Part shown: piece after piece, positions 17,677 through 25,952 of the stretch | Layout of the letters: every line of letters starts with the position of its first letter | Numbering within the stretch: the stretch's first letter is position 1 | From: Desulfosoma sp. | GTDB taxonomy: Bacteria > Desulfobacterota > Syntrophobacteria > Syntrophobacterales > DSM-9756 | Length of the DNA stretch: 64,000 bases | Direction: 5' to 3' | Assembly (NCBI GenBank): GCA_037481875.1 | Contig: JBBFKY010000003.1 | Location: 179,235 to 243,234, forward strand | Translations under genes and position numbers: made by a program | Notes under the pieces: generated by a model | The model's database searches: none | What the model saw: the letters and a program-made list of their open reading frames with translations, nothing else | What the model was told of the DNA's origin: nothing

Positions 17677-18755
17677 ACGCTAAAAACTCCTATGTGTCGG
17701 TGCACCATCAATGAAGGGTTGGGCACCTGTTGTGTTTGCAATGTTTCCTTGGAAAAAAAAACGATGGGCCAGCCCAATTTTCGAGCCGCTTCTCGAAGCC
17801 CGGGTTCTCCCTCTTTCAGATCGACACTGGCCAAAGTACGCACCGATGACACAGCCAACTGGAACCGCTCAAAGACATGTCCAATGGCTTCGATGATTTC
17901 CTGTGCCGAAGTGTTTCGGTTACAGCCGACACCGACCACCAAACACCGAGGTCGTAGCACGACGGCACGCCATAGTTGGGGTTTTCGCCGTTCTGACACC
18001 CATACTCCAGGAACCTGGGTCGGATCCACCTTGGGCATATCCCCAAAGGCCCCTGAAATCTCCCAAGACTCGGCCGGCTGGAAGGCATCCATTTCAGACA
18101 CAGGCATCGACCTTGACATCCACACAGCGCTCTGGATCGCAGTACGATAAGGAGCCAGGTGCCCATCAGGGTCGTAAATCCAGAAAGGTTCTTCGTCCAG
18201 GATGGCCGTCGTGATCCGAGGCGCCCAGGTCATGTCTTCCATGACCAAACCCGATGCCAAAGCCATGGTATCCAGAGCGGGCTTTTGGGACACATCGGAT
18301 CCCGTCGTAATCACAGCCTGCCCTCCCAGAAGGGAGGCCACGATCCGCGCCAGCCTGTTGGCACCTCCCACATGCCCGGAAAGCAAGCTGATCACAAAAT
18401 GGCCCCGTTCATCCGCCACCACGACTGCAGGGTCCAGTGTCTTCGAGCGCAGCAGAGGAGCGAGCGAACGCACAACGATCCCTGTAGCCATAATACAAAC
18501 CAAAGCCCGGAAATCCTTCCATAACAGTGGAAAAAGGTCGCGAAGCCTTCCGTACGGTTGAGCCCCCATGGCCACGGCAAACCCATGCCGTGCCGGCACA
18601 TAAACCGTGCATTCAGGCAAGGCTTCCATGAGTCGCAAAGCCAAGCCCGTTCCTTGCCGCGTGATGGACACCACGGCGATAGGGCGAGGCACATCAAGAA
18701 CGGGCATCTCGAAACCCATGGGCAAAGGATCCGTCATAGAGTCGAGAGCGAACAC
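17568..18755 (-). CDS. cbiG: Cobalt-precorrin-5A hydrolase
   Basis: Opens the delta-lactone ring of cobalt-precorrin-5A, releasing acetaldehyde. 395 residues. The N-terminal region IAVVSITRQGTGLALRL, the LSGHVGGANRLA motif in the middle and the GVGCNRNTSAQEI C-terminal domain are typical. The exact start is unsure: codons at 18755, 18737, 18719 and 18707 are all in frame, with no clear ribosome site. The last two give the family's usual short N-terminus. The first overlaps cbiF by 62 bases. Confidence 0.92.
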   Translation of the reverse strand: MFALDSMTDPLPMGFEMPVLDVPRPIAVVSITRQGTGLALRLMEALPECTVYVPARHGFAVAMGAQPYGRLRDLFPLLWKDFRALVCIMATGIVVRSLAPLLRSKTLDPAVVVADERGHFVISLLSGHVGGANRLARIVASLLGGQAVITTGSDVSQKPALDTMALASGLVMEDMTWAPRITTAILDEEPFWIYDPDGHLAPYRTAIQSAVWMSRSMPVSEMDAFQPAESWEISGAFGDMPKVDPTQVPGVWVSERRKPQLWRAVVLRPRCLVVGVGCNRNTSAQEIIEAIGHVFERFQLAVSSVRTLASVDLKEGEPGLREAARKLGWPIVFFSKETLQTQQVPNPSLMVHRHIGVFSVCEAAALKAARNGRLIVEKQKTANVTVAVAKDSFGS

Positions 18756-19539
18756 GAGGCCGGACTTGGTCCAGAACCTTTCCGACCATGATCAAAGCTT
18801 GTCGCCGAATGCCCGCACGGCGAACCTGTTCGGCGATAGTGTCCAAAGTTCCACGAAGAAGACATTGATCCGGCCAGCCCACGCGGTAGGCTACCACCAC
18901 GGGGGTTTCCGGAGCATAAGAGTCGCGAAGGGATCGAACCACTTGGTCTATGTGTTGGACACTGAGGTAAATGACCAGAGTGGCCCCATGGGTCGCCAGG
19001 CGCTCCAGCGATTCTTTTTCCGGCACCCCGGTCTTTCCGGCCGCTCGAGTCACAATGACCGTTTGAGAAACCTCGGGCAGGGTCAACTGGCATCGCAACT
19101 CAGCCGCCGCGGCAAAAACGGCGGACACGCCGGGAACCACTTCATAGAAGACACCGGCATCATCCAGGAGCTGCATTTGTTCGTGAATGGCTCCGTAGAG
19201 GCTGGGATCCCCCGTATGTAGCCGCACCACTTTTTGCCCACGACGCACGGCGTCCATGATGGCCTGATGGGTTTCTTCTAAAGTCATGGACGCACTGTCC
19301 ATGAGCACCGCCTCGGGTTTGCAGACACCGAGAAGACTCGAAGGCACCAAAGAGCCGGCGTAGATCACCAGGTCCGCTTCCCGAAGAAGCCTTTGACCTT
19401 TGACCGTGATGAGGTCCGGGTTCCCCGGACCGGCTCCCACAAAAAAGACGAAGCACGGTTCGGCGTTTTCGTTCCGTGCCGTTAAGTCAAGACCCCGAGA
19501 TTTCTCGCAGGATTGCATAGAGCCTCCGGTTTCACACAT
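18694..19539 (-). CDS. cbiF: Cobalt-precorrin-4 C11-methyltransferase
   Basis: SAM-dependent methylation at C11 in the anaerobic pathway. 281 residues, with FFVGAGPGNPDLITVKG, LHTGDPSLYGA and EVVPGVSAVFAAAAEL. The start overlaps the end of cbiET by 8 bases, implying translational coupling. The first about 28 residues precede the conserved fold and are variable in the family. Confidence 0.94.
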   Translation of the reverse strand: MCETGGSMQSCEKSRGLDLTARNENAEPCFVFFVGAGPGNPDLITVKGQRLLREADLVIYAGSLVPSSLLGVCKPEAVLMDSASMTLEETHQAIMDAVRRGQKVVRLHTGDPSLYGAIHEQMQLLDDAGVFYEVVPGVSAVFAAAAELRCQLTLPEVSQTVIVTRAAGKTGVPEKESLERLATHGATLVIYLSVQHIDQVVRSLRDSYAPETPVVVAYRVGWPDQCLLRGTLDTIAEQVRRAGIRRQALIMVGKVLDQVRPRVRSRLYDGSFAHGFRDARS

Positions 19540-20914
19540 TGTCGATCGATTCCGCCTTTTCCATGGCGCATAAAAATACGGGATTCAGGGATTCAAAGCG
19601 CAAGGAGGACCCAATGGGAACCGCTCGATTGACCTGAACCTGAAGCGCTTCCAGGTTCACTTTTTGAGATCTGCTGAACATCTCCACCTCCTGCAGGCTC
19701 TGCCATGTCACGGCGGCTACCACAAGGCGTCCTGAAGGCGCCAAACGGTCCCAGACGGCATGAAGAAGCTGGGTCAAGATGCCTCCAGAGCCGCCAACGA
19801 AAACACGATCCGGATCAGGCAGCCGAGGAAGAACATCAAGGGCTTCCCCCTCGATCACGTGAATCTCACCACAGCGAAATCGCCGTAGATTGGTCCAAAT
19901 ATCCTTGGCCCGTTCCGCAACCTTTTCCACCGCCCACACACTTTTTAATGGGCAAAGCAAAGCGGCTTCCACAGACACCGACCCACTGCCGGCCCCTAGG
20001 TCCCAGAAGACATGCCCTGAAGCAAGCTGAAGCAACGATAAGGCCAGAACACGCACTTCCTTTTTGGTAATCAAACCCGCACGGTGCTCAAAGGCTTGAT
20101 CAGGAATACCTAGTTTCGGTGCCTGTGCCTTGCCCCGGGGCTTCACCGTCGGATTCAGAACGGTTGTTTTGTTCCAAGCTTTTGGATCATTAGGTTCCCA
20201 CGCCGTACCCGTAAGGTCGCCAGACACCATTTCATGGGTCTCTTTTTTAGGGTCGATTTCAGTTTTGGGCTTTATAAGGAGCACCACGTTGAGAGCGGAA
20301 AAATCCATGTTCAAAGCATCCAGGGGATTCAGGGAGCTAATTTTTTGTGAAGGAAGCCCCAAGTCTTCCCCAACGATCATGCAAAGATCATCAAAGCCCG
20401 CATGAAGCAATCGTTCGGCAATCCATGTCGGCCCGTGTTCTTTGTCGGTCAAAAACGCGACAGGGTGTCCCTGCCGCAGAAACCACATCCATTCCGAGGA
20501 TTCTTTGCGTCCATGAAGGCTGAAGACCTGCACATTCTCCCAGGGTAGACCTATGGCGGCACACAGGCTTTGCAGAGACGTGGGGCCGGGAACAAAATGA
20601 AAATGTTCGGGAGGAAAGCTTTCCGTCAAGAATCTTCCGATGCCGAAAAACAATGGATCTCCAGAAGCCAAAATGGCCACGCGCTTTCGATGCGCTAAAT
20701 CCTTCAGCCTTTCTCCAAGAGCTTTCATGGATCCTTGCAGAGGAATCTTTTCTCCGGAATGGTTCGAAAACAAGGCCAAATGCCGGGTTCCTCCCACCAA
20801 AACATCCGCTCGCTCAATCCAAGCAAGACCTTCCAGAACACAACTCTTGGGACCGGAACCAATGCCCACAACGACAATGAGGGGAGGTGTCCATTTTTCG
20901 GGGTCTTTAGACAT
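19532..20914 (-). CDS. cbiET: Cobalt-precorrin-7 C5-methyltransferase / precorrin-8 C15-methyltransferase (decarboxylating)
   Basis: A 460-residue fusion of CbiE (VVVGIGSGPKSCVLEGLAWI, ASGDPLFFGIG, VPGPTSLQSLC) and CbiT (LITKKEVRVLALSLLQL, WDLGAGSGSVSVEAA, VFVGGSGG). The two halves are joined by an unusually long hydrophilic linker at about residues 205-280 (Lys, Pro and Asn rich). It corresponds to CobL of the aerobic pathway, but the neighbours cbiD, cbiF and cbiG point to the cobalt-early route. It lies 37 bases after cbiD. Confidence 0.93.
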   Translation of the reverse strand: MSKDPEKWTPPLIVVVGIGSGPKSCVLEGLAWIERADVLVGGTRHLALFSNHSGEKIPLQGSMKALGERLKDLAHRKRVAILASGDPLFFGIGRFLTESFPPEHFHFVPGPTSLQSLCAAIGLPWENVQVFSLHGRKESSEWMWFLRQGHPVAFLTDKEHGPTWIAERLLHAGFDDLCMIVGEDLGLPSQKISSLNPLDALNMDFSALNVVLLIKPKTEIDPKKETHEMVSGDLTGTAWEPNDPKAWNKTTVLNPTVKPRGKAQAPKLGIPDQAFEHRAGLITKKEVRVLALSLLQLASGHVFWDLGAGSGSVSVEAALLCPLKSVWAVEKVAERAKDIWTNLRRFRCGEIHVIEGEALDVLPRLPDPDRVFVGGSGGILTQLLHAVWDRLAPSGRLVVAAVTWQSLQEVEMFSRSQKVNLEALQVQVNRAVPIGSSLRFESLNPVFLCAMEKAESIDNV

Positions 20915-20951
20915 TCTCTCTTGAATCCATCAGCCGTGTTGCCGGCATTCC

Positions 20952-22277
20952 TTAAGATCCCTTTGGCGGCGTTGCTGCCTCTTGATCCTCGACGTCGGCG
21001 AGAAGCGAGCCGTCGTAGTCAAAAAGCAGGAGTCGCAATCGGGGAACCGATGTCCCGGCGAATCGGCGAGAATGCCGCAAAGCCTCTCGAGCCACCTCCA
21101 GAACCACGTCATGAGCTTGGGCATCTCTAAGCATTTCCAGGGCATGACGCGCCGTATTGGCATGGATCATCTGGTCTAAAAGGCTTCGGGAAGCTCCCAC
21201 ACGTTCTCCACAGCGCACCAGGGTGTTCAGGTCCATTCCGGATTTGTGGGCATGGGTGGATGGCTTCCCGGAAGCCATTTTGACGGCCTTGCCAAAAAAA
21301 ACGCTATGCACAATCGTGGAAAACCCCATGTGAGCCGCTCGATCGACGGCAAAAGCAAAGAAGTCGGCGATTTGCACAAAAGCTTCCGTAGGTTCGTGCT
21401 GGAGTAATCCTCGGGCCAATTTTTCGCTTTTTCCACCGGTGCTCAACACCACTGTCGAGGAGCCGGCCGCTTTGGCCACATGGAACGCTGAAAGAATGGT
21501 TTCTTCATAGGCCTCATGAGACAAGGGCTTGACCAATCCTGTCGTGCCCAAGATGGAAAGTCCCCCCAGAATCCCCAATCGAGGATTCAAAGTGCGCGGA
21601 GCCAAATGTTCCCCTTGAGGCATGGAAACCCGAACATGGATGGTCAAAGCGCAAAGCGGTTGGGGAACAACAGGCAGGGGTAGCCGAACGGTGCCTTCCG
21701 AGGATTTATCGGCATCAATCACGGAACCCGCAGGGAAAACCTCTGGGGTAGAAAATCTTTCCAGGTCCGATGATCGGTTGAGTTCCTCCGATAGGTTTTC
21801 CACCAGCATGGCTCGGGGTGTGGGGTTGATGGCGGGTTCTCCCACGGCTACGGGAAGCCCCGGCTTGGTCACCACACCGACGCCGCCGCCTGTGCTCAGA
21901 ACAATGTACGCAAGACCATGGCCGGGTTTAAAGTCTTGCTTTTCGGCCGTCGGAAGTTTGCCATTGGTTCGGTATGGTTTTAGGAGCTCGAGGCGGACCA
22001 CCACGGGGGTCTTGTCCGTGACATCCGGGTCGTCGCCTGCGTCCTTGATGACAACCGCTTGGGCCTCAGTCATGTTCAGACAAGTCACAGTGGTGGGCAC
22101 CGCAAGATAGTATCCCACAGGAAGACGCACCGCGATGCAAGACGGCTTTGTCCCCGTGAGGATGGCGCGCAAGGCCGCCCGTGCCGCCGCGGTCATGGCG
22201 GTTCCTGTGCTGAATCCTATTCGCAACCGGCGGCATGAGGGTCGGCCGTCGGTCTTGCCCTCATGTTTTTCCTGCAC
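20952..22277 (-). CDS. cbiD: Cobalt-precorrin-5B C1-methyltransferase
   Basis: First gene of the cbi operon. 441 residues from a GTG at 22277, chosen because AAAGGAG lies 9 bases upstream and the family motif LRIGFSTGTAMTAAARAAL begins soon after. A longer open frame to 22445 adds residues unlike the family. Later motifs: STGGGVGVVTKPGLPV, NPRLGILGGLSILGTTGLVKP, LSTGGKSEKLA. CbiD is specific to the anaerobic pathway. No cobalamin riboswitch signature was seen upstream. Confidence 0.93.
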   Translation of the reverse strand: MQEKHEGKTDGRPSCRRLRIGFSTGTAMTAAARAALRAILTGTKPSCIAVRLPVGYYLAVPTTVTCLNMTEAQAVVIKDAGDDPDVTDKTPVVVRLELLKPYRTNGKLPTAEKQDFKPGHGLAYIVLSTGGGVGVVTKPGLPVAVGEPAINPTPRAMLVENLSEELNRSSDLERFSTPEVFPAGSVIDADKSSEGTVRLPLPVVPQPLCALTIHVRVSMPQGEHLAPRTLNPRLGILGGLSILGTTGLVKPLSHEAYEETILSAFHVAKAAGSSTVVLSTGGKSEKLARGLLQHEPTEAFVQIADFFAFAVDRAAHMGFSTIVHSVFFGKAVKMASGKPSTHAHKSGMDLNTLVRCGERVGASRSLLDQMIHANTARHALEMLRDAQAHDVVLEVAREALRHSRRFAGTSVPRLRLLLFDYDGSLLADVEDQEAATPPKGS

Positions 22278-22860
22278 GTTGTCCGGCTCCTTTCTAAGAC
22301 GGCTCCATGCTTTCCAATACACGCGGTTTTCTGTCAACGAGATTTTCGAGATTTTTAGCAGGGCAACCACCTTCTGTAACAACGAACCGTTCGAACGAGC
22401 ATCCAAGAAACGGGATTCCGTCCAACCGCTAGAAAGGTCCAACACCCAGGCAAATCCAGGAAGGGCTTGTTTTATTCAGAGCCAAAATCTGAGAGCGGAA
22501 TCGTGGGTTCCTCTATATTGCCTGGGCACGTTGGGCCACATGGAAGACTGTGCTTGAATGAAGGCTCGTAAGGGCCTTTCTGGAAGCGTCACCCTTCGTC
22601 CTGTCATTTTGCGATCGAGACGCCAGCGCTCGGGGAAAAACCACACGTTGTGAAGGCAGGGACACGGCGCACCGTGCCCCTACCTTCCTGACACTTCGCC
22701 ATTTCGTTGTCTGGAATGACCCGTGTCGCGGTTGCAGACAAATTCCGCAGGGCATGCTTTGAAAGGAAATGCGTGAGGTGCAGAAAGTCCTTGGCCGTGC
22801 CTTTTTTCGTTTGATAGTGTAACTGGAATCAAGAGGAAAAACTTAATTGAACCCTTAGCT
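22278..22860. other. Intergenic region upstream of cbiD
   Basis: No gene is supported. A palindromic stretch at about 22650-22690 (GGGACACGGCGCACCGTGCCCC followed by TACC) resembles the second palindrome of family A copy 1. On the minus strand no B12-box-like GCCACTG element was found. The cbiD promoter must lie here or in the adjacent repeat, but no good match was seen. Confidence 0.5.
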
Positions 22861-23118
22861 AGGAGCTTGTCCAAGAACGCGCAACGCCACCTGCGTCGCA
22901 TGCCATTAATGGTAGGGGTGAGGCGGGGCTTCGCCTCTCCAAACACTTAACCGGGCTTTTCCTTGGAAGCGTGGGCGTCCCGTCTGCAGAAAGGGCGACC
23001 CAGAGGCCCGAGCTTCCAGGAAAACAAAGGCTTTGGGGCGTCGAGGCGGGGCGGCGTCTCGCCCCGACCTTGAAATGCCATTAAAGACCTTTGGTACTAA
23101 GGGTTCTCGGACAAGCTT
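22861..23118. repeat. Family A palindromic repeat, copy 6 (clearest ends)
   Basis: The left terminus AGGAGCTTGTCCAAGAAC (22861-22878) and right terminus GTTCTCGGACAAGCTT (23103-23118) form a nearly perfect terminal inverted repeat. Inside are GGTGAGGCGGGGCTTCGCCTC and GGCGAGACGCCGCCCCGCC-like palindromes. The right end lies 17 bases before the FAD oxidoreductase start, so that gene's leader is largely repeat-derived. Confidence 0.82.
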
Positions 23119-23135
23119 CGAGAGGACGTCTGAGC

Positions 23136-24500
23136 ATGGATTATGTGGTGGTGATTATCGGGGCAGGTCCAGCGGGAATCTTTGCCGCCCTCACTCTGGT
23201 GGAAGCCGGTCTGGCGCCCGTCCTTCTCGTGGAACAAGGGAAAGACCTTAAGGATCGCACACGATGGGGAGCCAACGACATGTTGTGCGGGTGGGGCGGT
23301 GCGGGTGCTTTCAGCGACGGCAAACTCACTCTGTCTCCCGAAGTGGGCGGCTTTCTTTCGGATTTTGTGGGTACAGCGGCCCTCAAAGAACTGCTTCAGG
23401 AAGCCGACAGCATCTATGTCCGCTTCGGAGCGCCGGATCGCCTCTACGGGGGCATGACTCCGCAGGTGGAAGATCTGGCCGATCGAGCGCGCCTGGCCGA
23501 TTTGGAACTTATACCCATGACCGTGCGTCATATCGGCACGGAAAACTGCCTGATTGTTCTAGAACGGCTCAAGCAAGCCCTAGAAAAATCGGTACGAATT
23601 CGCACCCAATGTCAAGCCGTACGTATTCTGGCTGATGCAGGTACCGTACGCGGTGTAGAACTTTCCGATGGTCAAATCGTCCGGTGTCGATACGTTATCG
23701 CCGCTCCAGGAAGAGCCGGGGCTCCATGGATGAAGGAACAGGCTCGCCTTTTGGGACTTCCCACGGAGGCAAGCCCAGTGGATATCGGCGTGCGCGTGGA
23801 ATTGCCGGCCGTTGTCTTTAAGGGAATCACCGACATCAGCTACGAATCCAAGCTTATCTACTACACGAAAACCTTTGACGACAAAGTGCGCACCTTTTGC
23901 ATGAACCCTTACGGTGAGGTGGTCCAAGAACGAAACGGGTCCATGATTACCGTCAACGGCCACAGTTACGCCGGGAAAAAGACCCCTAACACCAACTTTG
24001 CTTTGCTGGTCAGCAGCGCCTTTACGGAACCTTTTGACGATCCCATTGCATACGGCCGCTATATCGCCCGACTGGCCAACCTGCTGGGAAAAGGCGTTAT
24101 CGTTCAGCGCCTTGGAGACCTCATGGCCGGACGACGCAGCACTCGCGAACGCTTGGCTCGATGCCTGACTCGTCCGACCTTGCTGGAAGCTGTTCCCGGA
24201 GATCTGAGCTACGTCTTTCCCTATCGGCATCTGCTAGGTATCGTGGAAATGCTTCAAGCCCTGGACAAGATCGCTCCCGGCACAGCGTCTCGCCACACCC
24301 TTCTCTACGGCGTGGAAGTCAAATTCTATTCCCATCGTATTCAACTAAGCAAAGACCTGGAAACCCCGATACGAAACCTGTTCGCCGCCGGAGATGGAGC
24401 GGGAATCACTCGAGGGTTATTGCAGGCTTCCGTAAGCGGGATGCTGGCGGCTCGAGCCATTTTGCAACGTGAGACTTCACGCGACGACGGTCAAGGTTGA
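23136..24500 (+). CDS. FAD-dependent oxidoreductase (COG2509-like)
   Basis: 454 residues. The N-terminal dinucleotide motif VVIIGAGPAGIFAALTLVEAG binds FAD. The WGGAGAFSDGKLTLS segment and C-terminal LFAAGDGAGITRGLLQAS motif match the FAD-dependent dehydrogenase group found in many anaerobes. The start at 23136 lies after GAGAGGA; a longer frame into the repeat is rejected. Substrate unknown. It lies only 3 bases before the kinase-like gene, so it may belong to the same operon as the kinase-USP-Lon module. Confidence 0.87.
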   Translation: MDYVVVIIGAGPAGIFAALTLVEAGLAPVLLVEQGKDLKDRTRWGANDMLCGWGGAGAFSDGKLTLSPEVGGFLSDFVGTAALKELLQEADSIYVRFGAPDRLYGGMTPQVEDLADRARLADLELIPMTVRHIGTENCLIVLERLKQALEKSVRIRTQCQAVRILADAGTVRGVELSDGQIVRCRYVIAAPGRAGAPWMKEQARLLGLPTEASPVDIGVRVELPAVVFKGITDISYESKLIYYTKTFDDKVRTFCMNPYGEVVQERNGSMITVNGHSYAGKKTPNTNFALLVSSAFTEPFDDPIAYGRYIARLANLLGKGVIVQRLGDLMAGRRSTRERLARCLTRPTLLEAVPGDLSYVFPYRHLLGIVEMLQALDKIAPGTASRHTLLYGVEVKFYSHRIQLSKDLETPIRNLFAAGDGAGITRGLLQASVSGMLAARAILQRETSRDDGQG

Positions 24501-24503
24501 AAG

Positions 24504-25493
24504 ATGATGTCCCTATCAGACCTGCGCGAGCTCATTCGTTCTCATGAGGTTTTTTCGGTCCCGGAAAAAATTCGTATTCATACGGACACCACCCAGTTCA
24601 TGGATATCAAGGCGGGAGACTGCATCGCCGTCGAAGGCCGTCTCTTTTACGTCAAGGGAGAAGAATTCGAAGGCCGATTCGGTTTGGACGGAGAACCCAA
24701 GTTCTGGGTGAAACGGGTCATCGACCTTCAAGATGGCACTGTCAAAATCTTGAAATTGGCTTTTTTTGAATCCTTTCTGATGCACCTGGGTGAAGAACGC
24801 ATTCGATGCTTTCGCAGTCCCCACAAAGAATCTCGAATCCTGGAACGCACGGCGGGCGACGCTCGCTTCATGCAGGGTGGTACGCTCTACGATGAGGCCG
24901 AAAATCCTGTACGAGTCATCGAACGCATCAGCGGCAAGACCTTCTACGACATGATTCATGACTTGGACATGGATCATGAAACTTATTACTATGAAGTGTT
25001 TCCCGGGATTTTTACGAACCTGATGAAAGCCTTTTACGCCATCAAGGACCTGCATCAGATGGGTGAGATCCATGGGGACATTCGTAACGATCATCTGATC
25101 CTGGAACATTCTACGGGTCGGTATCGCTGGATCGATTTCGATTACACCTATGAATGGCCGGGGCAGCCTTACGGTGTGGACCTGTTCGGCTTGGGCAACA
25201 TTCTTTTGTTTGCAGCCGGAAAAGGTTTTTACACACTGCACGACCTTAAGTCTTCTCGATCTCCTTACCATCCGCCTTTATCCCATCTGCGTGAAGAAGA
25301 CTTTTCCCTTTTTTTCCCGAACCGCCTCATGAACCTCAAAAAGATCTTCCCTTACCTTCGGGAATCACTCAACAAAGTGCTCATGCACTTTGCCGCCGGA
25401 ACCGAAGTGTTTTACGAATCGGCGGCCGAATTCATGGAAGATCTGGAAATCGCTTTTCGATCTTTTCTGTGGGAGGTGCCTCATGGGCCATAA
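24504..25493 (+). CDS. Protein-kinase-fold protein
   Basis: 329 residues. The catalytic-loop motif HGDIRNDHL is at 190-198 (Asp192 and Asn195 in the expected places), followed by the DFG-like IDFDYT at 210-215. FWVKRVIDL or KILKLAF (Lys near 70-84) may supply the ATP-anchoring Lys. The N-terminal 60 residues are unrelated to kinases. It therefore looks like a divergent but possibly active Ser/Thr or small-molecule kinase. It overlaps the USP gene by 11 bases and precedes an atypical Lon. I do not recognise a named family. Confidence 0.7.
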   Translation: MMSLSDLRELIRSHEVFSVPEKIRIHTDTTQFMDIKAGDCIAVEGRLFYVKGEEFEGRFGLDGEPKFWVKRVIDLQDGTVKILKLAFFESFLMHLGEERIRCFRSPHKESRILERTAGDARFMQGGTLYDEAENPVRVIERISGKTFYDMIHDLDMDHETYYYEVFPGIFTNLMKAFYAIKDLHQMGEIHGDIRNDHLILEHSTGRYRWIDFDYTYEWPGQPYGVDLFGLGNILLFAAGKGFYTLHDLKSSRSPYHPPLSHLREEDFSLFFPNRLMNLKKIFPYLRESLNKVLMHFAAGTEVFYESAAEFMEDLEIAFRSFLWEVPHGP

Positions 25494-25935
25494 GATTCTT
25501 GTGGGGATCGATTGCTCCGCCAACGCCCAAAGGGCGTTGGACTATGTGGGAAACATGCTTCGTCCCCACGACGATATCCATATCACCCTTTTTCATGTGC
25601 TCATCGGCCCTCAGACTGACATCTACCCGGACAGGGACCAAAGAGAACTGGAATTGGAAAAGCGACACCGCCGCGCCCTTCGACAGCTGGAAGCCATGCA
25701 AGAGCGTCTCGTGGAATTGGGCGTACCCAAGGACCGTATCTCTTTAAAAATTCAGGTGTGTCCGCCTGAAGAAAATGTTCCTAACACACTTCTGGAAGAG
25801 CAGAGAAGCGGGGGTTACCAGACGGTGGTGGTAGGACGACGCGGCATGAGCAAGCGAGAAGAATTTCTTTTCGGCAGTGTTTCAAGCAAGATTATTCGCG
25901 AAGCCCGTGAATGCACGGTTTGGGTGGTCCAGTAA
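25483..25935 (+). CDS. Universal stress protein (UspA family)
   Basis: 150 residues with the UspA fold: ILVGIDCSANAQRALDY at the N-terminus, a hydrophilic middle helix (YPDRDQRELELEKRHRRAL) and the C-terminal ATP-type motif VVVGRRGMSKREEFLFGSVSSKII. This fits the nucleotide-binding G-x2-G-x9-G-S/T pattern. The start at 25483 has GGGAGGTG just upstream and lies inside the kinase-like gene, so translation is coupled. Likely a cytoplasmic stress or signalling protein working with its neighbours. Confidence 0.88.
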   Translation: MGHKILVGIDCSANAQRALDYVGNMLRPHDDIHITLFHVLIGPQTDIYPDRDQRELELEKRHRRALRQLEAMQERLVELGVPKDRISLKIQVCPPEENVPNTLLEEQRSGGYQTVVVGRRGMSKREEFLFGSVSSKIIREARECTVWVVQ

Positions 25936-25952
25936 TTCCATGAGGAGGTCGT

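Noticed and set aside
22278-22560. Cobalamin riboswitch before cbiD
   Set aside because: I read the minus strand for the conserved GCCACTG box and partner elements and found none.
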